Shown here: positions 29,015 to 42,100 of the stretch, piece by piece | Position numbering within the stretch: position 1 is the stretch's first letter | Layout of the letters: each line of letters starts with the position of its first letter | Origin: Montifringilla adamsi | Lineage: Eukaryota; Chordata; Aves; Passeriformes; Passeridae | DNA length: 64,000 nucleotides | Direction: 5' to 3' | Assembly (NCBI GenBank): GCA_017590115.1 | Contig: JAGGNK010008226.1 | Coordinates: 4,943,617-5,007,616 of the forward strand | Translations under genes and position numbers: made by a program | Notes under the pieces: model-generated | Databases searched by the model: none | What the model saw: only the letters and a program-made list of their open reading frames with translations | Told to the model about the DNA's origin: nothing

Positions 29015-29311
29015 TGTTCTGACTCTTCAGTGTTCAGATAATCATCAGAGTTTCTTGTTAAATTGTTAGAAACACAGAAACAGAGGAAAGTAGCCACTCT
29101 GGCAAGAGAGTGATGAATGAGAATTGAGCATTATTTCATATTGTGGAAAAACCTTGGATACATTCTTCAAAGAATGATACAGCTGTTATTGTCACTATGT
29201 AAAATTAAACAAGGAATATATTAAGATGTTTTCTTAATCTGAAGAAATCAGGACTATTTTTCCCAATTTTTGGTTCAAAGGATCAAATGAAATTTTAGAA
29301 CAAAATTAGTT

Positions 29312-29521
29312 TCAATCTATGTAATTTCCTTCACTATGCATGAAATCCACTGATTTTTTTCCACAGTGTTTGCACAAAAAGTTATCAGTTGACCCTGATT
29401 CTCTGACATTTCCTTGCAATCTGTCTGTCAGTGAATTTCTACTGGAATTTTGGCTTGTACTTAAATGTGCCCCAGAATAATTGGTTTGTACTGGGGCTGG
29501 AGCTGTTGACTTCAGCCGCAA
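29312..29521 (-). CDS. Possible second minus-strand exon with a CxxC motif
   Basis: An open minus-strand stretch, Ser/Asn-rich at first, then DNFLCKHCGKKSVDFMHSEG and a stop. It lacks an ATG and lies behind an AG-containing segment, like the open frame downstream of it. Whether the two belong to one gene cannot be seen: this one ends in a stop, so they would be alternatives or relics. Confidence 0.2.
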   Translation of the reverse strand: MRLKSTAPAPVQTNYSGAHLSTSQNSSRNSLTDRLQGNVRESGSTDNFLCKHCGKKSVDFMHSEGNYID

Positions 29522-30033
29522 GGTTCTTCAGAGACCCCCCCAGTTATACTCAAACAGGGCCACCAGGTCTGATCTTATTTTATTTAAAGCCTGCTGAAGC
29601 GTTAGGACATTTATGGCTCCCCAAGAAGACCTGCCACATTAGCTGGCAAGGGTCTCTTGCTATTTTGCTGAAAAAAACCCCATTTAAGTTTCAAGATTCC
29701 ACTACCAACCCAATACCTGACCAGGAACCTCCTCATGAAAGAAAAATGCTGAGATGCATCAGCCAGGATTGAAAGGTATCTTTGGACAGGAGCTCTCTTT
29801 TTTTTTTGGTACAATAAGATGATTGTGAAACCTACGGTAGCATAAATAGTTCCTTCCAGGCAATGGAAAATGTTACTCTTGAGATATTGTCTTTTTGCAA
29901 AACCCAGGAAGTTCCAAAATATTAAATAACAAATCAAACATATGTTTGTTTCAGATTAGAGGGCTGTGGTTGTTTTATTGTTCTGCTGAAGAAAAAGAGA
30001 CCTGGAGAGCCACTCCCCTTCAGAAATAGAGAC

Positions 30034-30040
30034 TATATAT
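30034..30040 (+). promoter_or_regulatory. TATA box of gene 3
   Basis: TATATAT 41 bp before the ATG at 30075, predicting a start near 30064 and a 5' UTR of only about 10 nt. Confidence 0.55.
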
Positions 30041-30074
30041 TGTGAGGTCCTCTTTACCAACAACACCTGGTGAG

Positions 30075-30141
30075 ATGGGTACCACCATGATTTTGACATG
30101 GCTTCTCTTGTTGGGTCCAGCAGTTCTGGAGGCCAAAACAG
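30075..30141 (+). CDS. Gene 3 exon 1: signal peptide
   Basis: 67 nt encoding [20 protein letters not shown] and KT, a classic signal peptide, ending in phase 1 at donor gtaaaa. A second in-frame ATG (codon 5) could also serve. The 2-kb intron that follows shows no further exon. Confidence 0.82.
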
Positions 30142-33100
30142 GTAAAAGACTTAGACTTGTTCCAGAGCACATAAAAAAATGATAAAGACTGTTTGGACTC
30201 CTCTCTGTTGATTCCAAGAGCAGAAATTAAATTCAGACTGGTATTGGTTTGGGCAAAACACTGGAAATTAAGGGATAGAGCAGAGTTTTGTTCTACTAAA
30301 ATTATGAACTAATCATCAGAGTGGATGATAAAAATGATTTGAACCATTTTGTGGAGTTCATTTTGCTGCCACAGGGTCCTACTCAACTTAGTGCCTTGTA
30401 TCATTGCAAGAGTTGTGTCTGTGAGTATGTCATGAATGAGGTACTCTTCCAGTTCTAGAAATCTGATCTAAAAATCATGGAAATATTATTTATTAACTTA
30501 TTTTATTCTTTACTTATTTTCTTTACTTATTTTCCATGCGTATTTGATTCCAGAGTATATGAGTGCACACATATGCTATATATTTAATAGTGCTTGTATT
30601 ATTTGGTTCTTCTGGTATAATGTACAATTTAACAAAATATAACATGAAGTTAGGTTTTCACACTCTAGCACTGTGGTTAAATGATGGACATCTAAAAATT
30701 ACAAGAGATTAAATACTTTTAGTTCAACGTTTTTTATGATCACAGAATTTTTCCTTCCATGATTACTTTCTGTCACCTGAGTGGTTTGGGTGACTTTGAA
30801 TTAATAGTTCTGTGTATATCTTAGAATAATTGCTGATGACTTTTCTAATGAGTTATTTAAGCTTCGTGATGATAATTTATATTGCCACCATTCACCTCAT
30901 CAATTCTCTCCATCTGTCTCCTGCTTTTCTGGTGATAACTCATCTCACTCTGGCTGCTCTGGTTCTTCTCTGCCTCTGTGTGCCAGAGCAGAGTATTTGC
31001 TGTATTTGTATAATCACAGGCTTTTGTCTTTTTGATACTTTGAAGTGTGAGGAAGGATTCATCCTATCCAATTTCATCCTCAGTTGATGGTTATGCTCTC
31101 ACAGTGGTGGCAGACCTTGACTGAAAGCAAATAAAACTGGCTTAGGTTGGCTTTCATTTCCTAATCCCACTCTGACTTTTTGCCAGGTTTGCTGTTTCAT
31201 TTCTCAAAAACCGTGTGAGCAGGGTTCAAAAATGTGTGTTCAAGTGGATATTTGAAGGAACAAGTCAGATATAAGTCAAGGGGCACTTTTATAGCTTTGC
31301 CCTTTGAAAATCATACAAATCAAGGCAAATTTAGTTTGGTCACCATCTTGACTGTACTTCTGGATCAACAGCAAAGAATTAGGAGCAGTAATGAAATCCT
31401 GGAGGTGTTAACTTTAGAAATTTGTTTTGCTTTGGATGACTTAGTGTTTAATAATAAGGTAAATATATACTTGGCAGCAATGTAAAATATAACAAGTGCA
31501 GCTGCACTTTTGATTTCCAGAGTGTAAATACTGCAAATCCAAAGTTACAACATTTATTTGCTTGCTTACACTTGACAGTAAAGCCTTTAATAAACTTATT
31601 CATCAAAAATGGATCTCTAAAATCAGGATTTTCATGCTGGTCACACCACAATGTCTAAACAAGACATAAAAAACTGAAAAGCAGATGGGCTTTACCTGAA
31701 TGAATGCAGTAATCAGCTGTATACAGGATAGGTTATTTCTTTATTTCAAAATGTAATAACATTTTACTGGTACATAAGAAACAAAGCCACTGAACTCCTA
31801 TTAAAATCTTTATAATTCTGTTGAGCACCATCTATTCTGAAGAACATTTGGTGGAATTCTTCCACTAAAGTTACTCTTATAAGCTATAGGATTTGGTGAC
31901 GTGTGGACTCTCGGTCCTGAAATTTATCCCAAAAATTTCTTTTCTTACTTAAACCACTTGTGCTTAGCCTGCTGCCTAACTTTACTGCAGGTATCTTGCT
32001 TAAAACACAGGTGGCTGATTTTGAGAACTGGAAGAGAGGAATAAAAAAGGAACAAATCACCTCTGTCCTCACAGGCACTTAATAATGGACTGGGCAACAC
32101 CTTCTAGGGACAATAGGGGAAGAAGGCAGAATAGATGCTCCTTCCAGTCCCTTCCAGCCTATTTCCCTGACCGTTTTGTGCCCATGCCCTCTCTCCCAAA
32201 GCTCCCTACGTCCATCTGGTGAATGGAAGGCACCGATGTGAAGGTCGTGTTGAGATCTACTACCGAGGACAGTCGGGGACGGTTTGTGACGACTTTTGGG
32301 ACCTCGCGGACGCCCAGGTTGTGTGCAGGCAGCTGGGGTGTGGCAGGGCCATTGCAGCTCTAGGAAGTGCCTACTTTGGGCAAGGCTCAGGGGACATCGT
32401 GCTGGACAACGTGAGGTGCAGTGGAAATGAGATGTCCTTGCTGCGCTGCAATCACACCGGGTGGAGGATCCACAACTGTGCCCACTATGAAGATGCTTCT
32501 GTTGTCTGTTCAGGTACTCCCACATTTTTTCCTCCCCCTAGTCTTGTTCTTTCACTCCACTGACCCTGCAAAACTCGTGTTTTTCTCATTATGTAAAAAC
32601 TGTGCTTGCTCATCCATGCAAAGCAATTAAAAACCCCAAGGATCAGATATGCATTGCTGATATGCAGGACAATTATTCCGTCTAATCACCTGGCAGTGGC
32701 AATAAGGAAACAGTTCAAAATTAGAGGCAAAGCTGTATCTGATAGGCAAAGTTTATCAGGGAGGAAGGGGGTTAGGTGAATTCTTAATGGATTTGTTATG
32801 GGCAATAATAATTTCACAATCACAGCTCAGATTGTCATAGCTCACAATTCACTTTGGATTGTTTCCATATTTTTCAAGTCTTCCTTCGTTCAGGTCCATT
32901 AATGCCTTTTTCCTTTGCAAATATCCATTCATTTGGACTACTCTTTCACTTTGCTGTGTTCATTTTACTTTCATATTATTTTTAGGAGAATGTGAATTGT
33001 TTATATCTTATTTTCCCCTGTATTAACAACTGATCATCATGAACTGAGACATGGCTGATGACATCAGACTGTTCAGGTGTTTTGTATCTATATTGCAGTT

Positions 33101-36100
33101 TTCCATGTTTCCTTAGGGAGTAAGAGCCTGGAGAGCTGAATCCATGCTGCAAAGTAGTGCTAACTACACCAGTGTTTTTCACTTAGAAGAAAAGAATAAA
33201 AATTGCTACCAGACCTGTATTAATCTATGTGTGGTGTGTTCAGAGCCTTTTAAAATGCCATTTATTTCTTGCCTGCATTCATAGCTCCAGTGCCTTCTAC
33301 GAGCTGGATGTATCCAACAGATGATTCAGCCTGGCCCACTCCTGCCCTTGCACCAAGCATCATCCCAAGACCACTGCCCAAACTGCTCCTGGGGATGTCC
33401 TGATCCTCTGCAGAAGGGCATTCACAATGGGGACAGCTCCAAGCCCTGCTGCTGCCAGCAGCCCCACAGCTCCCCCCTCCCTAGGAGCCTGTGGAGTCTC
33501 AGGCTGTGCCTGGGTAGTGGATTCCTGGGGCTGGGAGTAGATGTCACCCCTGTACCTTACCCTGCTTACCATTTGGAAATACCACTTCCAAGATAAATTT
33601 TAAATTGGCCGTTACCTACCTCTATTCTCTCCACTGACCCCAGATAAGAAGGACTATCCCATCAGAGTAATTGCTCGTGATTTCACTTCATCCTTGAGGA
33701 TTTGTACTTGTAGCTACCACACAGACATATCCATTGCACAGTGCTCATGTGTGGGGCGGTTTTCTTCTTTTTTTTTTCACAGAAGAGTCTGATTCAAAAC
33801 AAGCAGAGCCAACATCAACATATACAACATATTCAGCGCTGGAGACAACATCCACAGAAGGGACAACACCCATAGAACCAATGACATCTCCAGGAGAGAC
33901 ATCAATGTTAGCATCAACAGTCTTCACAGAGGAGACAACATCCCCTGGGGAGATGGCCACCACAGTGCCAATGACAACCCTAGAGGTCACACCCAACTCA
34001 TGGCAAGAGACCTCCCCAGAAGAGATGTCTGCTCTACCAGAGACCTCTGCCCTACCGCTGTTGCACTCACTGCCTGACATGATCACCACAGTGAGACTGG
34101 ACACCACAGTGGAGGACAGCACAACAGGTAACCCTGCCCACTGTCACTCACTGTTCTCTTTAGTGCTCATGGTCTTCCTTCCCAGACCTGACTGCACTGC
34201 AGGGAGACTCCCAAAATGACAGGAGAGATTTCCATGCTTCCTTCCCCCATTATTTGTCCAGCTCTGCTTTTCATGCCCATTCCCATGTCCACTGACATTG
34301 CACAAATGTCCTCTTTAGCAGGAATGCCCAGCCCAACATCTCCGACCAGCGCAGCACTACCCACCAGCACTCCAGAGATATCCACCTCAGCAGAGATGAC
34401 CACCACAGCGGGATCCAGTGCCACACCAGAGATGTCCACCTCAGCAGTAATGTCCAGCTCAGCAGTGATGTCCACCTCAACAGTGATGTCCACCTCAGCA
34501 GAGATGACCACCTCACCGGAGACGACCACATTCACAAGGATGATAACCTCATCATTGTTGAGCACCTCAGAGACAGCTATGAGAGAAGAGGAGAGCACAC
34601 CAGGTAACCCTGTCATCTCTCACTCATTGGTCTCCTTAATGCTCCTGATCTCTTTCCTGAGTGACCCTAACCCCTGGCACATGTCCCACTGGTGGATTTT
34701 GGTGCCCTCCCTTGGAAGTAGACATGCTGACCTCTCTTGGAAGATGTGGGGCAAGGCAGCAACCTTGGTGCTTTCTGTTGCTTAGTGAGCTGAACATGTG
34801 CCAAGAAAAAGCCCTGTTTGCACAAAGAGAGCACAGCAGACTCTCCTGGCCTGCAGGAATAGGGTTTCAGAGAGGTGGCAAAGAGCAGGACAGAGGGGGG
34901 ACAGAGCTGGGAGGCTGGGGAAAGATTCAGGGCACTTTGGGCTGGTGTCTCTACGGGAAATGACTAGACAGAGCTTCACCCTCTCTACCACCATTAATCA
35001 TACATCCTTGCCTATCATACCAAATGCTGTGGCTGCTGTAAGAATTACCTCCCTAGCAGGGATGCCCATGATAGAGCAGAAGATAGAGGAAACAGCCCTC
35101 ATAGCAGAGACGACCACCTCAGCAGACACAACCACCTCAGCAGAGATGACAACCACCTCAGTAGAGACAACCACCTTAGCAGAGATGACCACAACCTCAG
35201 CAGTCACACCCACCTCAGAAGAGCCACCCACCTCAGCAGAGACAACCACCTCAGCAGAGACACCAACCTCAGCAGAGACAACCACCTCAGCAGAGACAAC
35301 CACCTCAGCAGAGACAACCACTTCAGAAGAGACGACCACTTCAGCATGGATTGCAAGAGGGGAAGGGAGTCCACCAGGTAACCCTGTCCACTCTCACTCA
35401 CTCTTCAGTGTGTGAAACAGCAGAGTCAGGATGGTGATTTGAGATGACTGCGCTGGACACTGCACACTTTGGCCCGGGCTCCGGCCGCATCTTCCTGGAC
35501 GATGTGCAGTGCCGCGGGGACGAGCCCTCCCTCCAGATGTGCCGGCACAGTGGCTGGGGCGTGCACAACTGCAGGCACGTGGAGGATGCCAGTGTCATCT
35601 GTGCAGGTGCGTGCCCAGCAGAGACCATCAGCTCTCCAGCAGCTCACACCAGATGGGTTCTGGTGTCCTTCATGGGAAGCAGCCATGAAAAGTGTCATGG
35701 AAGAGAGGACAGCCTGGGGTTTTCTGCTGTCTGGTGCTGAAATGTGTGTCATGCAAAATCCCTATTTTTGCACAGAGAGGTCAGAACAGGCTCTCCAGTC
35801 TCACAGGTGTAGGTGCTCCATGTGGTTGCAAAGAGTAGGTTGGTGGGATCACGGCATGGGCTGTACCCGGGACATGTCAGGCTGGTGTCTGGATAGGTCA
35901 AAGGCAGGAGTTCCATGCCCTTTCATCCCTTTATTCCTTGAGCCTAGCATTTCCAAGTCCATGTCCATGTCCATGCCATGTCCACATTCGTGCCATGGCC
36001 ATGTCCATGTCCATCCTCTGCCACAAGTTTGCTGCCTTTAGGACTCTTTCATACACTCCCTCTTTTTCCTTGCAGCTGCCAATCCAACCCCTCCTGCTCA

Positions 36101-39100
36101 ATGGCCGTACACAACAGGTAATTCCTTCCCATCCACCATATCTCCAATTTTATAGTGAGCCCCACCCTGGCACAAGAGGAGAAGAGAAGGAGCCTGCTGG
36201 GCTGAGCCTGCTCACTGCAATGCTGCTGGTCCCTTCTGCCTTAGCAAAGAGTCTTGTCGTTTGAGGGCTTCTGCCAGGGAGGATCTGAGCCTCAGCAGAA
36301 CGGCAGCTGCAGCGGTGCTGAGTCCAAGCCCTGGTCTGCCAGACGCTCCATGGCTCCTGGCTGTGGGGCAGCAAGTACCAAGAGGATGGGGGCAATCCCT
36401 TCTCTCAAGCCCATGTGCTTGCCAGCCTAGCCCAAAACATAAATATCTGTCCTGATGCCAGGTCATGGCTGTTCCTGTTCAGCCATCAAGCAGAGGTGGC
36501 CAGTTCCTTGTGGATACCCTGCCAGGGCCCATAGCCTCAAACGTCTGCAAGATGTATGAGTGGTATGGGGGGAGGTCGCATGATCATAGTGTGTAAAAAT
36601 GGCTTTTTGGCAAATGCCCCCAGCAGCTCCCAGGATGCCCCAGCTTTTCTCATGGGATTTCCCAGCAGATCCTTGCTCATTATGCATCAGCCTTCTATGC
36701 GCCTGGGGTCTTTGTTCTCTCACTCCCCTTTCTTGGTCTCTTTAGGTTTGCACCACTTCAAACCAATGTCAGTCTCCAAATCTCCAAAACATTAGGGGAG
36801 GTGTGGGCTGTGGATGCTGGGGTGTCGGAAACCTGACGTTATGCCTTGTTCCATGTGCCAGGGCCCAGCGTGCGGCTGTCGGGCGGCAGGAACGGCTGCG
36901 AGGGCCGCGTGGAGCTGTACGACGGCAGCTCGTGGGGCACGGTCTGTGACGACCAGTGGGACCTGCAGGATGCCCAGGTGCTGTGCCGCCAGCTGGGCTG
37001 TGGCCAGCCCGTGGATGCCCCGCAAAATGCTCACTTTGGCCCGGGCTCCGGCCGCATCTTCCTGGACGATGTGCAGTGCCGCGGGGACGAGCCCTCCCTC
37101 CAGATGTGCCGGCACAGTGGCTGGGGCGTGCACAACTGCGGGCACGTGGAGGATGCTAGTGTCATCTGTGCAGGTGCATGGCCTTTTGCATGTCACTCCA
37201 AGTGTGTTCTGGGTTTTCTGGGAACAGCCAAGCTGAGCTCCCTCGGTAGGTCCAGGGCAGATCCTGTCACCAGGGGTCTTCTGCCACCAGGGGTTGAATC
37301 CTGTATGCAATACATTTTTACACAGAGAGGGCACACTGGGTTTTCCACACTTCCTGCTTTAGAGGCTATATGAGGGGGTAAAGAGCCGAAGGGTGGAATT
37401 GTTCTTTGGTGAGGATTGGCTGGACTGGGGACAGGTCTAGCTTGTATATGAATAGGGGGAAAGGCAGGACCCAAGCTCTCTTCCCTCTTTAGTACTGCAG
37501 CCTGAACTTTCATGTCCATGTTCATGACCATGTTCACGACCATGTTCACATTCAAGTCCATACACTGCCACAAGCCTTATTACGTTTTTGTTCACTCCCT
37601 CTTCTTCTTTGCAGCTGCCAATCCAACCACTCCTACTCAATGGCCACTCACAACAGGTAGGTCCTGCTCACCCATCTTATACCCAGTTTCAAAGTGAGGC
37701 CCAGCCAGGCACAAGATAAGAAAAGGGGAGTCCAACAGTGCTGATTCTGCTCAGTGCAAGGCTGCTGATCCCCTTGGCCCATGACAACTCCAGGGTGCTT
37801 AAAGGGTCCCCCTCGGTGTTGGTTTGCTCCCAAAGGCTGCAAAGAGTTTTGCTGGAAATGACTCAGCGAATCCATGACTTCTGCAACCAGACAGCTCCAA
37901 CAGGACACCAATAGGTCCCTGGGCAGGGCTAGACAGCTGTCTGTATGCCTAGAGCCTATCCTCGGTTACAAAGCCCCCTAATCCTTTTGGGTCTACACTA
38001 ATCCAGTACATGATCACTGTAGCAAAACCTGCCAAGCAGTAGGGAAGTTTGGGGGAACGGGTGCAGAGCTGGAGGAAACCTGATGTTGTTTTCTTGTTCC
38101 GTGTGCCAGGGCCCAGCGTGCGGCTGTCGGGCGGCAGGAACGGCTGCGAGGGCCGCGTGGAGCTGTACGACGGCAGCTCGTGGGGCACGGTGTGTGATGA
38201 CCAGTGGGACCTGCGGGATGCCCAGGTGCTGTGCCGCCAGCTGGGCTGTGGCCAGCCCGTGGATGCCCCACACAACGCTCGCTTTGGCCCGGGCTCCGGC
38301 CGCATCTTCCTGGACGACGTTCAGTGCCGCGGGGACGAGCCCTCCCTCCAGATGTGCCGGCACAACGGCTGGGGCATGCACAACTGCGGGCACGTGGAGG
38401 ATGCCAGTGTCATCTGTGCAGGTGAGTGCCCAGCAGAGAACTCTGGCTCTTTTACATGTCATTCTAACAGGGTTTTGGGTCAGGCCAGGGCAGAGGTGAG
38501 GACTGCGTGTTTTGCTGCCTGGGACTCAAGACTATGCCATCCAAAATCCCCATTCTTGCACAGACAGGGAACAGCCGGATCTCCACAATCCTACTGCTGG
38601 CATCCACTGATGGGACAAAGCTGTGGATTGAGGGATTGTTCTTTAGCAAGGATGGGGCAGGACTGGGGAGAGGGCTGGCTGGTGCCAGGATGGGGGAAAG
38701 GAAGGAAAGAGCTCCACCCTCTCTCCTGGCATTACGCCTCCAGCTCTGCTGTTCATGGCCATTGCCATTGAACTCATCACCTCCCCAATTCACAGAGACA
38801 TCCACCCCTCTGGAAATGACCACCACAGCACCAGCCCCTGCCACAACTGAGGAGTCCAGCCCAGCACTGCTGACCACCACAACCACAACAGCTACCACAG
38901 CAATGAGCAGCACACCAGGTAACCCTGTCCTCTCTCACTCACTGCTCTCCCCTCTGCTACTCATCGTCCTTGCCAGAATTGATTGCCCTGCCAGGAGTCT
39001 CCCAGCCCTGGGCCTCTCCAGTTAGACCACCCAAAACTAAAGTGAGGATGCAAAGAGACCATGGGGGAGAGCTGGCAAATGGGGCAGCTGTGCTTTGAGT

Positions 39101-42100
39101 CCAGGAACTTTGTAGCTGTTCATAGTTTAATGAAACTCTGCAGAGGGATTACTTCCCACTGCAACCAGGAGAAAAAAATTCATTCTGCCTTAATTGCCTC
39201 ATGTCCTGCATGGGTAGTACCAGAACTATTTCCTAGACATGCTCTGGCACTGGGGATGGGGGTGGAGGTAACAAAGCTGCTGCCTTAAGTATTTTGACAT
39301 TCAGGAGAGGTCTCCGTGTGCATGAGGGTCCTGTGTGAAACAGCAGAGTCAGGATGGTGATTTGAGATGAGTGAAAGAGCTCTGCTAGATTGAGAGATTA
39401 TAGAATCGGGTAGAGGGAGCAGGACTGGAAACATGTCAGCCATGTGTCTGGATGGGGGAAAGGCTGGACAGAATTCCACGTTCTCTTCCCCTTTCCATCC
39501 TATAGCCTGAATTTTCTTGTCCATGTCCACATCCACATCCACGTCCAGGTCCACGTCCATGTCCATATCCATATTCACATCCATGTCAATCCATTTTTAC
39601 AATCCAGCTGTATTTGCTGCCCATTTGTTCACTCCCTGTTCTTTGTTGCAGCCACCCAGCCAACCGCTCCTCCTCAATGGCCGCTCACAACAGGTAAGTC
39701 CACCTCTCACAGCTTTGGCCCACTTTTAAAGGCAGCCTCAACCTGGCATGATAATAGAAGAGGGGACTCTAACACGGCTCATCTTGGTCGGTCCAAGGCT
39801 GCTGTTCCCCTATTCCCCTGACATCTCCAGGCTGCATGAGAGTCCCGATTAGTAAATGGGCCACATGCAATGCTGGCAAAGGGCTTTTCTGCACATCACA
39901 CAGGGTCTTGAGCACCTCTGTGCCCAGGCAGATTTTGCAGCCCCAAGCAACTGCCTAGACAGGGCACATGTGCCATCTCCACAGTCAGTCTTTCCTCAGC
40001 CGCTGTCCTCTCCTACTCTTCGTAGTCTGCACCACCACAGACCATGGCCACAGTGATCAAATCGCCAAAACAGTAGGGGAGGTGGGGAGGACTGTGGATT
40101 TTGACTTGGAGTGACCCCAATCCCTGCCTTGTTCCGTGTGCCAGGGCCCAGCGTGCGGCTGTCGGGCGGCAGGAACGGCTGCGAGGGCCGCGTGGAGCTG
40201 TACGACGGCAGCTCGTGGGGCACGGTGTGTGATGACCAGTGGGACCTGCAGGATGCCCAGGTGCTGTGCCACCAGCTGGGCTGTGGCCAGCCCGTGGATG
40301 CCCCACACAACGCTCGCTTTGGCCCGGGCTCCGGCCGCATCTTCCTGGACGATGTGCAGTGCCGCGGGGACGAGCCCTCCCTCCAGATGTGCCGGCACAA
40401 CGGCTGGGGCATGCACAACTGCGGGCACGTGGAGGACGCCAGTGTCATCTGTGCAGGTGCGTGCCCAGCAGACTCCATCTGAAGGGTTTTGGGCTCCTCC
40501 ACTGAAGGCAGGCGTGCTCACATCTCTTGGCAGAGCTGGGGCTGAGTGACGAGGTGCCAAAAAGCAGATTGAGAGATGGTAGAGTGGGGTAGATGGAGCA
40601 GAACTGGGAGCACATCAGACTGGTGCCTGGATGGGGGAATGGCTGGACAGAACCTCATGCTCTTTTGCCCTTTTAGTCCTACAGCCTGGGTTTTCATGTC
40701 CATGTCCATGTCCATGTCAATCCATTGTTACAATCCAGCTGTATTTGCTGCCCATTTATTCACTCCCTGTTCTTTGTTGCAGCCACCCAGCCAACCGCTC
40801 CTCCTCAATGGCCGCTCACAACAGGTAAGTCCAGCCACCCAGACTAGGCCCACTTTAAAGCCAGCCCCAGTCTGGCGCAAAAAAGAGAAGAGGGGTGTCC
40901 AGCAGGGCTGTTCCTGGTCAGTGCAATGCTGCTCGTCTATTGGTTTTTACCAATATCACTGAATGGGATGTGCCTTGGCTTTTCTGGCTCCTGCTGCTGA
41001 ACCAAATAGCGGCAACTGTGGCGTTTTCACCCCAGAGACACTCAGGCGTGGTATGAGTCCCAGCTGAGCATGGTGGGGCAAGCCCATGCATGCCTGAGCT
41101 CTGATGGTTCTGGGCTGGAGCTTACTGGTAGAAGAGGGTCACTCCACAGGCCTGCCAGTGCTGAAGAAACCTTTTAAGGCGATGGTGAAGGAAGGAGTTG
41201 GTCCTGATGGAGGGTTTAATCCAGAGTTTTTATTCTGAGCCACATGGCCCCTGAATGTAGCAACAGCTCCACAGGTACTCCCAACTACATGGTGTGCTCA
41301 TCCTTTCACCCAGGGGAGAGGGGGAGGGAACACAGGGACCACCAATCCAGGTAGAGGGGGAGGAGGCCTCAGGGGAAAGGGACACCTGGATGGGCCAGTG
41401 GCCTCCAGTGATAGAGAGCATCCTTTGAATCTGCCCAATCACTTGATGCTCCTCTGGAATTTCTGGGTTGATAGACAGTATTCAGCAGGGGTCGGGGTGG
41501 GGGAAAGGAGAGGTGACTGACACCTGGGGAAGGACCAGGGTAACTGAGGCAAGCCATGACATCACACCACAACACTGGTCCCTCTTCCCCTGTCATCTCC
41601 AGGCTGCATGAATGTCCCCCTTAGTGAATGGGCCAAATGCAAGGGTAGCAAAAGGCTGTTCTGCACATGAGCCAGGCTCTTGAGCATGTCTGTCCCCAGG
41701 GATTGCAATCAGGACACCAGCAGCAAGGCCAGAGGAGGTCACATCTGCCATCTGTATTCCAGTGATGTTTGCTCAGTCACTGCCCTTCCCTGATCTCCCT
41801 AGATCTGCAACACCTGAGATCAGTCACAGAGGCAAAATCTGCAAAACAGTAGGGGAGGTAGTTGGGATTGTGCATGCTGGGTTGGAGGGATCCAAACCAA
41901 TACCTTGTTCCGTGTGCCAGGGCCCAGCGTGCGGCTGTCGGGCGGCAGGAACGGCTGCGAGGGCCGCGTGGAGCTGTACGACGGCAGCTCGTGGGGCACG
42001 GTGTGTGACGACCAGTGGGACCTGCGGGATGCCCAGGTGCTGTGCCGCCAGCTGGGCTGTGGCCAGCCCCTGGGCGCCCCACGCAACGCTCGCTTTGGCC

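Larger units (their letters stand above)
25893..30030. other. 3' flank of gene 2 and space before gene 3
   Basis: No family exon here. An A-rich run with AATAAA near 26766 could end the gene 2 transcript. The region also holds a tandem duplication (27721-27930) and unassigned minus-strand open frames (28556-29521). Confidence 0.5.
38110..38930 (+). repeat. First copy of the 3811-bp-spaced duplication
   Basis: SRCR 3, its downstream intron and the 123-nt mucin exon. The second copy starts at 41921 with the same offset throughout, so there are no net indels. By eye I count about four differences in roughly 500 bp of intron. Confidence 0.9.

Noticed and set aside
36792..37334. Long minus-strand open frames opposite SRCR exons (also at 38000, 40000, 41800)
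   Set aside because: They are antisense shadows of GC-rich SRCR exons; the plus strand has all eight cysteines and splice sites.
39484..39821. Open frame with Met-Ser or Val-His repeats
   Set aside because: A translation of the intronic hexamer tract; the true coding part is only the 42-nt linker exon at 39652.
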